Shown here one piece after another: positions 1 through 10,117 of a DNA stretch of 64,000 nucleotides. The DNA is taken from positions 15,882,001-15,946,000 of the forward strand of contig OZ005604.1 in the NCBI GenBank assembly GCA_963930655.1, written 5' to 3'. The stretch is from Myrica gale (lineage: Eukaryota; Streptophyta; Magnoliopsida; Fagales; Myricaceae). The stretch's first letter is position 1; each line of letters opens with the position of its first letter. The translations under genes were made by a program, and so were the position numbers. The notes under the pieces were generated by a model, which was not told the DNA's origin, searched no databases, and saw only the letters and a list, made by a program, of their open reading frames with translations.

Positions 1-2914
1 TCTTCACTTCTTCAAAATTCATCTATATTTGACCATAAAATGGATCGAACTTTGGAAGTCAAATGCAGGAGTCCATCCTTGTCACTGGAGTGGTTTGGTC
101 TGTACGGAGTTTATTCAATTCATTAAAGAAGTTGTACTCCGGTAGAATTTATCATATTAAATTTCTTCTTGTCACAACAAAAATAACTAAGTGGTTTAGT
201 CACCTTATACCTAAAATTTATCATACTAACATTGCTCTTATACCAAAAGTTGAAAGCCCGAATTTGGTGGCACACTATAGACCTATAGCATTGTGCAATG
301 TTTCATATAAAATTCTTTCTAAAGTGATTTCCAACCGTCTGAAGGGGCTGCTGCCACGTCTTATTTCGCCATTTCAAGCGGCATTTGTGCCTGGTAGAAC
401 TATACAAGAGAACTCTACTATGGCTCATGAAATTTTTCATACTATGAGTATTCGAAGAAGGGGAAGGGGGCTTATGGCAATAAAGGCGGATATGGAATGT
501 GCTTATGATAAAATGGAGTGGAATTTTTTGTTGATTGTAATGCGCTGTTATGGTTTTTCAGAGAAGTGGATTCAGATTATTAGTCAGTGTTTGTCATCGG
601 TCTCTTACTCCATTTTGTTGAATGGGTCTCCGTTTGGGTTGATTAAACCAAAGAGGGGTTTGAGGCAGGGAGACCCGTTGTCTCCATTTCTGTTCATAAT
701 AGGTACTGAAGTATTATCAAGGATGTTATCAAGGGCTGAGGATGTGGGTTCTATTCATGGAATTAAAGTTAGTCGAGTGGCGCCTCCTATAAATCATTTG
801 CTTTTTGCAGATGATACAATGGTGTTTACTCGAGCTAATATAAGTGAAGCTTCAGCTGTGGTGGAGGTGCTTCGTACTTATGCAAGTTGGTCGGGGCAAA
901 CATTGAATTTAAGGAAATCATTTGTTTCTTTTAGTAGAAGTGTTGATCAGATTTCAATAGATTCTTTGACGAATATATTAGGTGTTGTTCATCAGGCACA
1001 ACCTGGGAAATACCTTGGTTTACCACTTGTTATTCCTAGATCAAAACGTCAAGCCCATATGGAATTAAAAGAGAAGATTTTGAAGAGGGTTAATGGTTGG
1101 AAATCTAAAATTTTGTCTCAAGCTGGGAGAGCTTGTTTGATTAAATCAGTGGTGTCAGCTTTGCCTACCTATTTCATGTCAAATTTTTTGTTGCCGAATA
1201 GGTATTGTCTTGAACTTGATGCTGTGTTGAGGAAGTTTTGGTGGGGTTTTCCACAAGAGAAGAACAGAAATTATGTGCCGAGAGCATGGAATTCTTTATG
1301 TTGGCCAAAAGATCAAGGTGGTTTGGGGTTTCGCTTATTTTCAGACTATAATTCTGCTTTGGTGGCTAAATTGGGTTGGCAAATGTGTAATCATCGTGAG
1401 AAGTTATGGGTTAGAGTTCTCCGGGCTAAATACTATAATGGAGATGCTATTAGTCCACAAAGAACGATGGGTGGCAGTTCTTGGCTTTGGCAGGGAATTC
1501 AAAGGACTATTTTTGTCTTGGAGAAAGGTTTATGTTTCAAGGTGGGTAGTAGATCAGAGGTTCATTGCTGGAAAGATCCTTGGGTGGTGGGATTGGAGAA
1601 GTTTAAGCCAGTGCCTAGAGATTTGGTGGATACTAGATATGTGAATTTAAAGGTGGCGGATTTGTGGAATAGGGAGAGTTTGGAATGGAATGAAGAGATC
1701 ATTAGGGACTGTTGTAATGAAGCTAGTGCAGAGGCAATTCTTCATATCAGTATATCTCAAGATAATGAGGTTGATATTGCCCAGTGGTTGTTGTCTTTAG
1801 ATAAAAAATTTTCAGTTAAGAATGCTTTTTTGGAGATTAGTAGAGACCGTATATCACCTTTTGGAATTTTGACTGGTGAAGAATGGAAATGCTTGTGGCG
1901 TCTTAAAATTCCTGATCGTATGAAATATTTTCTATGGCGTGTTGTGTGGAATGCTCTTCCTACTCGGTGTAATTTGGCCAGAGTTTTTCAAAATGCAGGG
2001 TCAGAATTTTCTCTTTGTCCCTTGTGTGAAGGTGATTTGGAAACTGTTGAGCATTTATTCCTATATTGTCCAGTTATTCAGTGTATTTGGAGGCAAGCTC
2101 CATGGTCGTTGAGTATGGAGGAGCTGCAACTGGAATCAATTGTGAATTGGATTCAGATTGTTATTAATCCTATCAAGAGTATTGAGCTTAATCCTCTTGA
2201 TGAACATGATTTTGTGATATATGTAGTGGCTGCTATGGATATGATTTGGTTTACAAGAAACCAAAAAATCCATAATGATATTTCTGTGAATCCTATTCAT
2301 CTGTTCAATAGTATACAGAGATGTTATCGACAACATCTTTTGGCTTGGAAAACTAAAGAGAGATTAGAACTCAAGGTTTGGACAGCTCCTCCTTTTGGAG
2401 TTCTAAAGATTAATATAGATGCTGCTGTGAAGTCAGATTTTGTGGCTATTGCGTGTATCTGTTATGACTATAGAGGGATTGCTTTATGGGCTCGTTCAGA
2501 GATTTATCCTCATATGTCATCTTTGTTCGCAGAGGTTTTGGCTATTAGAATGGCTGCTGGGGAAGCTTGGTCAAGGGGTTTGAAAGAAGTGTTATTTGAG
2601 AATGATTCCCTTACTGCTATATTGGGTATTAATGATCCGAATGTTTTAGTAGAAGGGGAGTTTGTTTTCTCTATTGAAGCCATTAGAGATATGGCGTTGC
2701 AGAGACCATTGTGGAGATTTTTAAAAGTCTCGCGTCAAGCAAATCACCATGCTGACTGTTTGGCAAAATGGGCTGCAGATTGTTCTTTTTTTTGGTTGTA
2801 TTCCATTGGACTTTTTACCTTCTGTACTGCTTAGGCAGAACTGGTGCTTTGATCCTCCGTAATGGAGTTGATTTTTTTGAATAATAAAGTTTTCGTTGTT
2901 TAGAAAAAAAAAAC
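1..2914 (+). mobile_element. 5'-truncated L1-type LINE retrotransposon
   Basis: The segment holds the ORF2 half of a plant L1-type non-LTR retrotransposon: reverse transcriptase, a zinc-finger region and an RNase H domain, followed by a short 3' UTR and an A-rich tail at about 2905-2914. The endonuclease domain and ORF1 that normally precede the RT are not present; they either lie outside the window or were lost on insertion. I did not find a convincing target-site duplication because the 5' boundary is not visible. Confidence 0.85.
63..2834 (+). CDS. LINE ORF2 fragment: reverse transcriptase, zf-RVT and RNase H
   Basis: This 923-codon frame has no internal stop. It copies LINE RNA into DNA at a nicked target. 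The RT begins around residue 55 (ALIPK... YRPIAL) and carries GLRQGDPLSPFLF near residue 200 and the catalytic FADD near residue 246. A zinc-finger region (CPLC...H...C) lies near residue 652. An RNase H domain follows, with INIDAA near 784, an acidic END near 845 and HHADCLAKWA near 895. The first 50 or so residues do not resemble the region normally upstream of the RT, so the annotated start is an accident of truncation. An open frame this long without stops suggests a fairly young copy, although it cannot move by itself without the endonuclease. Confidence 0.85.
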   Translation: MQESILVTGVVWSVRSLFNSLKKLYSGRIYHIKFLLVTTKITKWFSHLIPKIYHTNIALIPKVESPNLVAHYRPIALCNVSYKILSKVISNRLKGLLPRLISPFQAAFVPGRTIQENSTMAHEIFHTMSIRRRGRGLMAIKADMECAYDKMEWNFLLIVMRCYGFSEKWIQIISQCLSSVSYSILLNGSPFGLIKPKRGLRQGDPLSPFLFIIGTEVLSRMLSRAEDVGSIHGIKVSRVAPPINHLLFADDTMVFTRANISEASAVVEVLRTYASWSGQTLNLRKSFVSFSRSVDQISIDSLTNILGVVHQAQPGKYLGLPLVIPRSKRQAHMELKEKILKRVNGWKSKILSQAGRACLIKSVVSALPTYFMSNFLLPNRYCLELDAVLRKFWWGFPQEKNRNYVPRAWNSLCWPKDQGGLGFRLFSDYNSALVAKLGWQMCNHREKLWVRVLRAKYYNGDAISPQRTMGGSSWLWQGIQRTIFVLEKGLCFKVGSRSEVHCWKDPWVVGLEKFKPVPRDLVDTRYVNLKVADLWNRESLEWNEEIIRDCCNEASAEAILHISISQDNEVDIAQWLLSLDKKFSVKNAFLEISRDRISPFGILTGEEWKCLWRLKIPDRMKYFLWRVVWNALPTRCNLARVFQNAGSEFSLCPLCEGDLETVEHLFLYCPVIQCIWRQAPWSLSMEELQLESIVNWIQIVINPIKSIELNPLDEHDFVIYVVAAMDMIWFTRNQKIHNDISVNPIHLFNSIQRCYRQHLLAWKTKERLELKVWTAPPFGVLKINIDAAVKSDFVAIACICYDYRGIALWARSEIYPHMSSLFAEVLAIRMAAGEAWSRGLKEVLFENDSLTAILGINDPNVLVEGEFVFSIEAIRDMALQRPLWRFLKVSRQANHHADCLAKWAADCSFFWLYSIGLFTFCTA

Positions 2915-3217
2915 TAACTGGGTGCGAGGATTTCCTTATTACCAACCTAAAAAAACAATCATTTTATCGTTGTCAGCTTGGATCAACCATACGAATATGG
3001 GCATCACAATCTGATGCACTGTAGGGCCGTGTCAAGTAATGTCAAACACGTTTGTTTTAGTGTTATTTAAATGAATCTTGAAAGTTTTTTTGTTATTTTT
3101 AGTTTGTTTTGAATTCTAATCTTAATAGAATTAGGGATTGGTTAGTCCTTTCCCCGGTAGGATCAACTTCCAAAATTACAACTTTCCACTGCTTTTTAAA
3201 ACAACTCCCCAAAATGT
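2915..3217. other. AT-rich spacer, nothing recognised
   Basis: Between the LINE tail and the first inverted arm I see no coding signal, RNA gene or repeat boundary. Confidence 0.5.
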
Positions 3218-3435
3218 AGAGAAATTGACATTTTAGTCTTTGTGTTATAACTCTTTTTTATTTTTTAGTCTCTATATTTTATTTTTTCAAATTTTAGTCA
3301 TTTTAATTTACATTTTTTTTGACAAAATGAACTTTATGTTAGAGATTCTTCTGTTTTCCTAACAGCACATCAACTGACAACTAAGTGGTTGACGCGGTAG
3401 GAATAATACGCATCGTTTTGAAAAATGAAACAGTT
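3218..3435 (+). repeat. Left inverted arm of the outer element
   Basis: Pairs with 17250-17459 on the opposite strand. Similarity fades after the CGTTTTGAAAAATGAAACAG segment. Confidence 0.6.
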
Positions 3436-3820
3436 CCATTTCCGGTACCGAAACTTTCCTCTGTAGATATTTCGGTAGATTGGCATGGAGATTGGGTTTT
3501 CCTCCTTTCGTCCTTTCTCAAGTTGTGCTGGCACCGTGCAAAGCGCACGAACGCGGATGCAGATGAAATGAAGAGGTAGTGTGCATGGCTACAAGGATTT
3601 GATTCCTGTAAAAATATGTTTGGCGGAGCCAGGAATGCAATTAAAGGGAGGCAATCTCCTAAAGGAAAATGACAAAAAAATACTACGTAATGCAAAAAAA
3701 TGTCTTAAGAGTTCAAATATCAAAAATTAAGGACTAAAAATATTGAAATACATACACTGTACTATTTGCTGATACTAAGAGGTGGCAATTGAACCCTACG
3801 GGACCGTATATTCTGAAAAA
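3436..3820 (+). other. Possible captured exon scrap, unidentified
   Basis: A 64-codon plus-strand frame (3385-3579) runs out of the left arm and has a gene-like codon composition around DISVDWHGDW. I do not recognise the product. The rest, to 3820, is AT-rich with no call. Confidence 0.2.
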
Positions 3821-4165
3821 GTAATGATATACCCTCGACTCAAAACCGACTTTTAGTCGACCCTACATACGTAGCGTTAGTTTTTTTTTTCTTAAAACAT
3901 GGCACCAAGTTAAAAAAAACAAAAATTGCTTGCAAAACGCTATACTCTCTCTCTCTCCAAATTTTTGTCCAAAATTTCTTCCCCCAAAATCTGCCGCGCG
4001 TTCTTCTTCATCCTTTTCATCCTCTCCCCCAAACGATATGGACATAATCGAGGTCACCAATCTCAATCGCCAATTCCTAATCAGGTACTTTGTTAGTTTT
4101 TCTATCTTTCTTTTTCCTCTATTTTATTTTGGTTTTATCTGAAATCGAAGTTTATACAAAGATAA
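3821..4165 (+). repeat. Left TIR arm of the ECR1-carrying element
   Basis: Inverted match to 9345-9685. It includes a (CT)n tract at 3945-3957 and, at 4038-4084, an exon end encoding MDIIEVTNLNRQFLIR followed by GTACTTTG (5' splice site). This is the ThiF-fold signature of E1 enzymes. Confidence 0.7.
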
Positions 4166-4475
4166 CAACTTGAAATTGGCTCCACCAGTGACTAAAGCTA
4201 ATAGACCCACGGGCAAACCCAGACAGTTTCAGACCACCACAGGAAAGCGAACACAGCCACAGGTATATCTCTTTGAAATTTATCGCTGGAAGTTACGATA
4301 CAAGATTTGGAGTTGGAAATTGATTTGCACGTCTTACAAATCAAAGGGGTGGACATTGTACTTGGTATTCCTTGGCTTAAACACTAAGTGAAGGTTGATG
4401 CTGACTATGGGAAGATGACCTTGGAGTTTTTGAAGGAAAATGAGGGCAGGAGTAGATCTCATCCCTCGAGCCTGT
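4150..4475 (+). mobile_element. Ty3/gypsy gag-protease fragment
   Basis: Shifting plus-strand frames read a basic gag-like stretch (KANRPTGKPRQFQ) and then DIVLGIPWLK...KVDADYGKMTLEF, characteristic of the retropepsin region of plant Ty3/gypsy elements. It contains stops and has no LTR nearby, so it is a dead scrap. Confidence 0.55.
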
Positions 4476-4692
4476 TTTTTTTTCTCTAGTAATTTTAAAT
4501 TTTCTTTATATTGGTTTGTAATAAAAATAAATAAATACAAAGCTAGTAAAAAAACTTATGGTACTAAATCACCCAAACGGATTTTAGTCTCTAGAACAGT
4601 TTTAAAACTAGTTTCATAAAAATTTAAAAATAAGTTTGTAATTTATTTGGACATCCATTTATGTTTTCATTCCAAATAAAGTGAGTCTAAAG

Positions 4693-6313
4693 TAGGGGTG
4701 TTCAGTGCCACCGGAAAGATCCGGTGGCACCGGCACCGGGACCGGGATTCCGGGGCACCGGCATCCCGGTGCCGGTTTCATGAATCAGGGAAAACCCGGG
4801 GGTATTCCCGGTTCCCGGGTTTCCCTTTTTTTTTTAAATACGTCGTTTATAATACCCCTCCCCCCACCCCCCGGCCCCCATTTTTCCCGAAACCCTTCCC
4901 CCCTGGGCAAGTACCCCGTTCCAAGTCCAAAGCCAGATCTCTCTGTCGTTCGTTCTCTGTCTGAGGTTCTCTCTGTCCATCAGAGGTTTTGGGGGGAAGG
5001 GGAGAAATGGAGAATTCTATGGCGGCGGTGGTGGTCATCGCCTTGGTGGTTCTGTTTGGTGCGGATCAGGGGACGTTCGGTGCATCGGATCACCGCTACA
5101 AGGAAGGAGAGACGGTGCCTCTCTATGCTAACAAGGTCGGCCCGTTTCATAATCCCAGGTAAATTCTTCTGAACGTTGGAGCTCGATCTGAAAGCTCTAT
5201 GCCTTGGTATTTACGGACTTGTAAAGTTTGGTCTTGCTCCAGCTGGATCTGAGCTGGTTCGTAGAGGCACTCTATAACGTAGTTCTTTTTTTACTTCTTA
5301 TCCGTTTGTAATGATTTTCATAAATTTTGGTTTCCGGAGCTTAGTCTTGCTATAATGTTTTAGCTACAAAAAAGTTTTTATATTTGAAATCAGTTATTTC
5401 CGCTCAAACACATCTTTGTCGGTAATCAGCCAAATGTTAATGTAATTTTTCATGTGCTTAGCTGGGAGATAGGTAGGCATTGTGTGTTTGGGAATGTTGA
5501 TGTGGGACGTGGATTTGTTTCCAGAGGTAGATCTAGTGTTTAACAGTTTGTCATGTTCTTTAACATTGGAGATAAATTTTTTTTTCTTGTAGAAATGGCA
5601 CAATTGTGGTGATTGTTCTTATTTGGACTCTAGTAACATCACCTTTACTGGTATTGGGTGGGATTGCTGGGAAGAATAGCAAGGCTGAATTCCAAGCTCC
5701 TTGCCGAACCACCAAATATCCCAGAGAGATTACACCTTTGCCATGGTACCGGGGAACTGTTCCACAGATGGCAATGGCTGGCTTTCTGCCTTTCAGTGCT
5801 ATATACATTGAACTTTACTATATCTTTGCCAGTGTCTGGGGTCACAGGATCTATACTATTTACAGCATCTTGTTTATCGTCTTTATAATTCTCCTGATAG
5901 TTATTGCTTTCATCACTGTGGATTGATAAAGCTACTTCATGGGACTAGTGCAGGTGCATCCTCGAGCAAATAAAGCTACCTCATGGGACAACATTAGACA
6001 TCAAACGGTGTAGATACTGGGTCATTACAGGTACATGTTTCTTGAACTGGATTGGATTGTAAATGAACCATGAATGGATTGGATTGGATTGTGTTGGATT
6101 AGTGTAGAGTTTATATTTTTTATGTGCGTAAAAATTGCTTAATATGAATGTAGGATTACCGGAAACCGCCACCGCTAAAACCGCCACCGCTAAGGGCCGG
6201 TTTTTGCCCTTAACGGTGTAGGTGTAGGTGGCATTTTTTCCAAAACCGACATATCCGGTGTAGGTGCCGGTTTTGGCCAAAACCGGCACCTACACCGGGG
6301 TTGAACAACCCTA
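4693..6313 (+). mobile_element. hAT-like non-autonomous element carrying TM9SF exons
   Basis: The element starts TAGGGGTGTTCA and ends TTGAACAACCCTA, inverted termini typical of hAT elements. It is flanked by 8-bp target duplications GTCTAAAG (4685-4692) and GTCTAGAG (6314-6321), one mismatch. Subterminal DNA is rich in CCGGT/ACCGG repeats at both ends (4705-4820 and 6155-6300), the usual hAT transposase-binding arrangement. There is no transposase. Instead the interior carries the first and a late exon of a host TM9SF gene with its 5' leader. It inserted into the ECR1-carrying element. Confidence 0.75.
5007..5926 (+). CDS. Chimeric mini-TM9SF (EMP70/TMN) reading frame captured in a transposon
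   Basis: TM9SF proteins are nine-helix Golgi/endosome membrane proteins. Exon 1 (5007-5158) encodes a signal peptide (MENSMAAVVVIALVVLFG) and the conserved start of the luminal domain (HRYKEGETVPLYANKVGPF), ending CCC AG before GTAAAT. A later exon (5593-5926, after TTGTAG) encodes the family's C-terminal helices, including AEFQAPCRTTKYPREIT and PWYRGT, and the usual VD C-terminus. The phases agree (AG + A), giving 161 residues without a stop, against roughly 590-660 for a full protein. All middle exons are missing, so it cannot be a normal TM9SF. It could be translated as a short two- to three-helix protein if transcribed. Transcription is unproven, so it may simply be a pseudogene. Confidence 0.6.
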
Positions 6314-6479
6314 GTCTAGAGATAATTATAGGATTTCATTGGGGGACCTTATTTTTTGTTGAATATAATCATTTTTGTGATTCAATGCTATGAAACACAA
6401 GAAAGTTTCTATTTCAGAAATATTGGGTTCTAGATGGTTGACAATATTTTTAAAAATTATTTTTTGGAATAAATCCTAG

Positions 6480-7130
6480 ATGGACTTGCCACCCTCGGCC
6501 TTTGGGAATAGGTGTGAAGATGATTATTTGACTACATGGCTTCAAATTGATGACGATCTGCCTCTCCAAGTTGACCCTCAAAATGGTATGATAGTCCTTT
6601 CAATCTCCCGTTAATTTTGCTTCAAATCAGTGTGTTTCTTTCTCATTAGTCGATTTTACTCATCATTCAATGATTATTGTTTAGTGAATGTTATTATTTA
6701 TAGTTGTTTCCTCTAAACTTTGTTCTATTCTTTTATTATAGATCAAAATGAAATTGTAAATTATGTAGAGCCTAAAGATATGGAGAACAAGTACAACTAC
6801 AAGCTCGTAGATGTAATTGAAAAGGTTGAGGCACATAAGGAAGGAATGGTGTTTAGCTCAATAGAAGAAATTAATTTATATTATAGGAGTTATGGGAAGC
6901 AAAATGGTTTTGCTGTGGTACAAAGGAAAATTAAAAAGTTGAAAAGTGGATGTCCACGTTGGATTAGCCTTGGATGTGCACGTCATGACAACACTAAAAC
7001 TACCTCAAGTAGTACTTATAATAATCCAAAACCAACAACCAAAACGGGGTGTAAGACACATTTGAATGCAAACATAGTTGAGACGAAGAGGGTTATATTT
7101 CTTACCTTTGTGTTTGATATTGCATACTAA
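6480..7130 (+). pseudogene. FAR1/FHY3-like DNA-binding domain fragment
   Basis: FAR1-related proteins are transcription factors derived from MULE transposases. Exon 1 (6480-6585) starts MDLPPSAFGNRCEDDY and ends in a GT donor. Exon 2 (from 6742, after TTATAG) joins in frame and carries the FAR1 domain: GMVFSSIEEINLYYRSYGKQ, then a Cys in RWISLGCARHD and TKTGCKTHLNA. The frame then runs into unrelated sequence and stops at 7130; the MULE transposase and SWIM zinc-finger regions are absent. Later short open pieces at 7208-7323 and 7421-7500, each preceded by AG, may be decayed exons. It could be host exons captured by the surrounding element or a remnant of that element's own transposase gene. 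Confidence 0.6.
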
Positions 7131-7594
7131 AAACATATGCACATTTGTTATTTGTATTCATGCTTTTGTAACACATTGGAAACATTTTTTTTTATTTTGG
7201 TCTTGCCAAGGAACGCAAGAAACTACATTGAACACAAGTGAAACTCCAATGACGAAAGTATATGATATTCAACATGGCTACGTAACTGAAACTCAAGATA
7301 GTGTAGCTACTCATTCAATTTAATAAAAGAAAAAACATTATCAAGATTATGGGATTCATATGATATCGTTGGTATTGATATAAAATATCAAGTACCATCT
7401 ATAATTTTTGTACAAAATTTGCAGGGATCTCAAAAGTTGGCGCCTGGACATCTTGGATTTGACCTTTTTGATTTTGGAATATAATCAATCTACAGGTTGG
7501 AGTTGCATACTATGATGTCTATGTGTCTATTTCGTTATTTGTTATGACGTGTTAAATAACTCTATTTGTTGTGCATGCAGATGAAGAATTCCAT

Positions 7595-8045
7595 GGAGAA
7601 GAGTGAACTTGGATGCAGAATTATAAAAGTTATTTTGACCTGCCATCAGAAGCCGAGAGCATGGCAGAATTTTGGCATATTGTAACTTACAATATGGAAG
7701 TTAAAGTATTTTGATGAATAGCTATGTAGTGTTTTGGATTTTAGTTAACAGTAACAGTGTTGATGTAATTGAAGTAGTGGTTTCTGACATATCATTAACA
7801 GTAATGGAAATTATGATGTAATTTGGATATGGTTGGACTTGTTTCTTCATTAATAGCTTGATGTAATGGTTGAACTTCTAATTGAAGTATCAATGGTTCT
7901 GAATTTCAAGAGCCTTGCGTGCGCGGTACGCACGCGTCTCGGCCAAAATGACTCAAAATGCTGCCATGCTCCATGCTCCTTGCTACTGATGGCAGGACAA
8001 AATGACTTTTACAATATATCTGCATCCAGGTTCACTCTAGCCCTC
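7595..8045. repeat. Internal inverted repeat (arms about 95 bp)
   Basis: The plus strand at 7597-7690 (GAGTGAACTTGGATGCAGA...CCTGCCATCAG...GAGCATGG) recurs on the minus strand at about 7950-8045, with about 260 bp between. The arms form a potential hairpin inside the ECR1-carrying element and suggest that the element grew by inverted duplication. The spacer holds no gene. Confidence 0.55.
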
Positions 8046-8091
8046 CAGGACCCAGATCTTGGAGTTCCTTGTACATCTTGAGAGTGTTAGA

Positions 8092-9480
8092 CATCTTCCG
8101 GTTCATCTGGATCACAAGTCTTTCCACTATGAACCTAAAAATAAGATGATATTTAGATTACACAGAAGGAAGTTTAAAAGCCAACAATTTGGCAAAGGGA
8201 AATTACAAATTGCTGAGTAATTTATTACCTCATTCCACTTGATTAAGTGGGCATATTAAATGCAATGGGCAGCAGTTCTAGGAGTTTCAGCAAGGGTGTA
8301 TCAGAATAGGTTTAATGGTTTCTTCTCGAGTGTTATCATCATAATCATACTCAAAATTTCCAAACAACAATGATAGAAGGTAGATTAGTGCAAGCATAGT
8401 TTAGTGACAACTAGTCACTTTAAGAATGACATGCTATGAAGTCAGCACGAAAAATTTAAGGATGCTGCCACTCAACCAAGGTTCATATAAGCCTTTTGGA
8501 ATTTAATTTTACAGATTAGTCTATATGGAAGAATCAGACTGTAGCCCTTGAGATGCCCAAACGGGTGTTGCACTTTATTACATAACAAGAAGTTATAAAA
8601 AGTAGTAGGGTTTTAGATCCATACCAAGACCAAGAACTATAATACTGAAATCACTATAAAAATCAAGCATTTTGTCTTCAATTCGGCAATAATGTGACTT
8701 GATATTCACACCACTAACTCTTTCCATCACACGCTTTGCAACAACCTCCGCTTTTGGCTTACCAACATCTTCAAATCTTAAATGGAACAGTCACCATTAA
8801 AGAAAATATTTGCGAAAAAGAAATTGAAAATAAAAAACGTCACATATAGAACACACATAAACCAAAAGGAATTGTTGGAAGTCATTAGAGGACAACAATA
8901 TACATGCTAAAACATTAAATTAACTTTTTTCATAAAAAAGACATCGGAGACATTGCAGATTGCTCATGCTTATAATCGTAGGCAAGGACAAAAAAATGCG
9001 AGCTACAGTGCAACTTTTCTTAAATGATATACTACCAGACTCAGCTCTAGATGTTTTTAATATACAATTTTGGTTTTAAGAAAATTAACACATACTATTG
9101 ATGACCTAAGTACCCCAAAAGCTTTGATAACCAGAAATCGAAGCAAATTTAGCAAATATGAGGATTTTCCCATTCTATGAGGTCCTCTAAGAATGCCTTA
9201 TAATTCCAACATCCAAGTGACCTAAAATTATGATATATGCAAAATTTACGTATTTCGAAAGAGTTTCATCATTTTTCTAAATACCCATCACATGGGTTTC
9301 ATTTATATATTCAAACTTGAGAGTGAAAACCAAAACTTCTAGGAAATAAATAAACTTCGATTTAGATAATACCAAAACAAAAGAGAGGAAAAAGAAAGAT
9401 AGAAAAACTAACAAAGTACCTGACAAGGAATTGGCGGTTGAGATTGGATACCTCAATTTTGTCCATATCGTTTGGGGGAG
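8092..9480 (-). pseudogene. Captured fragment of ECR1/UBA3 (NEDD8-activating E1 catalytic subunit)
   Basis: The family forms the E1 that activates the ubiquitin-like protein RUB/NEDD8. In minus-strand order: exon ending at 9420 (IEVSNLNRQFLVR, then GTACTTTG); exon 8776-8612 (FEDVGKPKAEV...RVMERVSGV...HYCRIEDK...FYSDFSIIVLGL), phase-compatible through AG+A; exon about 8292-8229 (AETPRTAAHCI, stop, YAHLIKWNE, then GTAATA); exon from 8126 (GKTCDPDEPED). These are in the same order as in the intact enzyme and keep introns, so the copy came from genomic DNA. An in-frame stop and missing exons, including the catalytic cysteine segment, show it is not functional. Confidence 0.75.
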
Positions 9481-9685
9481 GGATGAAGATGATGAAGACG
9501 AACGCGCGGCAGATTTTGGGGGAAAAAATTTTGGACAAAAAATTGGTGAGAGACACAGTGTATAGCGTTTTTGCAAGCAATTTTATTTTTTTAAACCTGG
9601 TGCCACGTTTCAAGAAAAAAAAAATTTGACGCCACGTATGCAGGGTTGGCTAGAATTCGATTTTGAGTCGAGGGTATATCATTAC
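9345..9685 (-). repeat. Right TIR arm of the ECR1-carrying element
   Basis: Inverted counterpart of 3821-4165. Both arms carry the same ECR1 exon end, so capture extended into, or created, the terminal repeats. Confidence 0.7.
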
Positions 9686-10117
9686 TCTTAAATATTTACC
9701 CAAGGGATATAATGTGGCTCGAAAGTTCACGATTCTCATTCGATAGGGCCTCTTAAATGAAGCTGAGTGAGTTGGCAAAGCCGCAAATGCAGAGGCTACT
9801 TAACCCACAGACAAGTGAACTGAGCTTCTCAAGGGGGTGGGCCCGGTAAAAAAATAAAAAAATTAGGTGTAAAAAAATTTAGGGAGCAAACCGAGGCAGT
9901 GGCCCCTGTCCCCCCCTCTACTTGTGCGTCTATCCATGTGGAGCCGAGCGTATGTCAGAATGCAAAGTTTGTGTGGACATTATGCTTCTTGTTTTCTTGT
10001 TTTGGTGACCTGAATCAAATTAACTAAATCTTCAGCCCATACCCTCACCTTTATCCCAGAAAACAAACACAAGGACCCATCAAAAGCCATAGATACAGAA
10101 GATTAAAATTACCCAAT

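Larger units (their letters stand above)
3821..9685. mobile_element. Pack-MULE-like TIR element carrying NEDD8 E1 (ECR1/UBA3) exons
   Basis: The ends are inverted copies: 3821 onward reads GTAATGATATACCCTCGACT and the complement of 9685 backward reads the same. The arms extend about 345 bp (3821-4165 and 9345-9685). Flanks TCTGAAAAA (3812-3820) and TCTTAAATA (9686-9694) match at 7 of 9 positions, consistent with an old 9-bp MULE duplication. The arms themselves contain an exon end of the ubiquitin-like activating enzyme ECR1. The right side holds further ECR1 exons on the minus strand, and the middle holds a FAR1-like two-exon piece. A hAT-like element (4693-6313) and a Ty3/gypsy scrap inserted later, so the ancestral element was near 4 kb. 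Confidence 0.65.

Noticed and set aside
1273..1644. 123-codon plus-strand frame
   Set aside because: Shadow of the LINE RT in another frame.
4698..5172. Frame rich in Gly/Pro/Arg overlapping the TM9SF exon
   Set aside because: It reads the CCGGT/ACCGG subterminal repeats of the hAT-like element and the TM9SF exon in the wrong frame.
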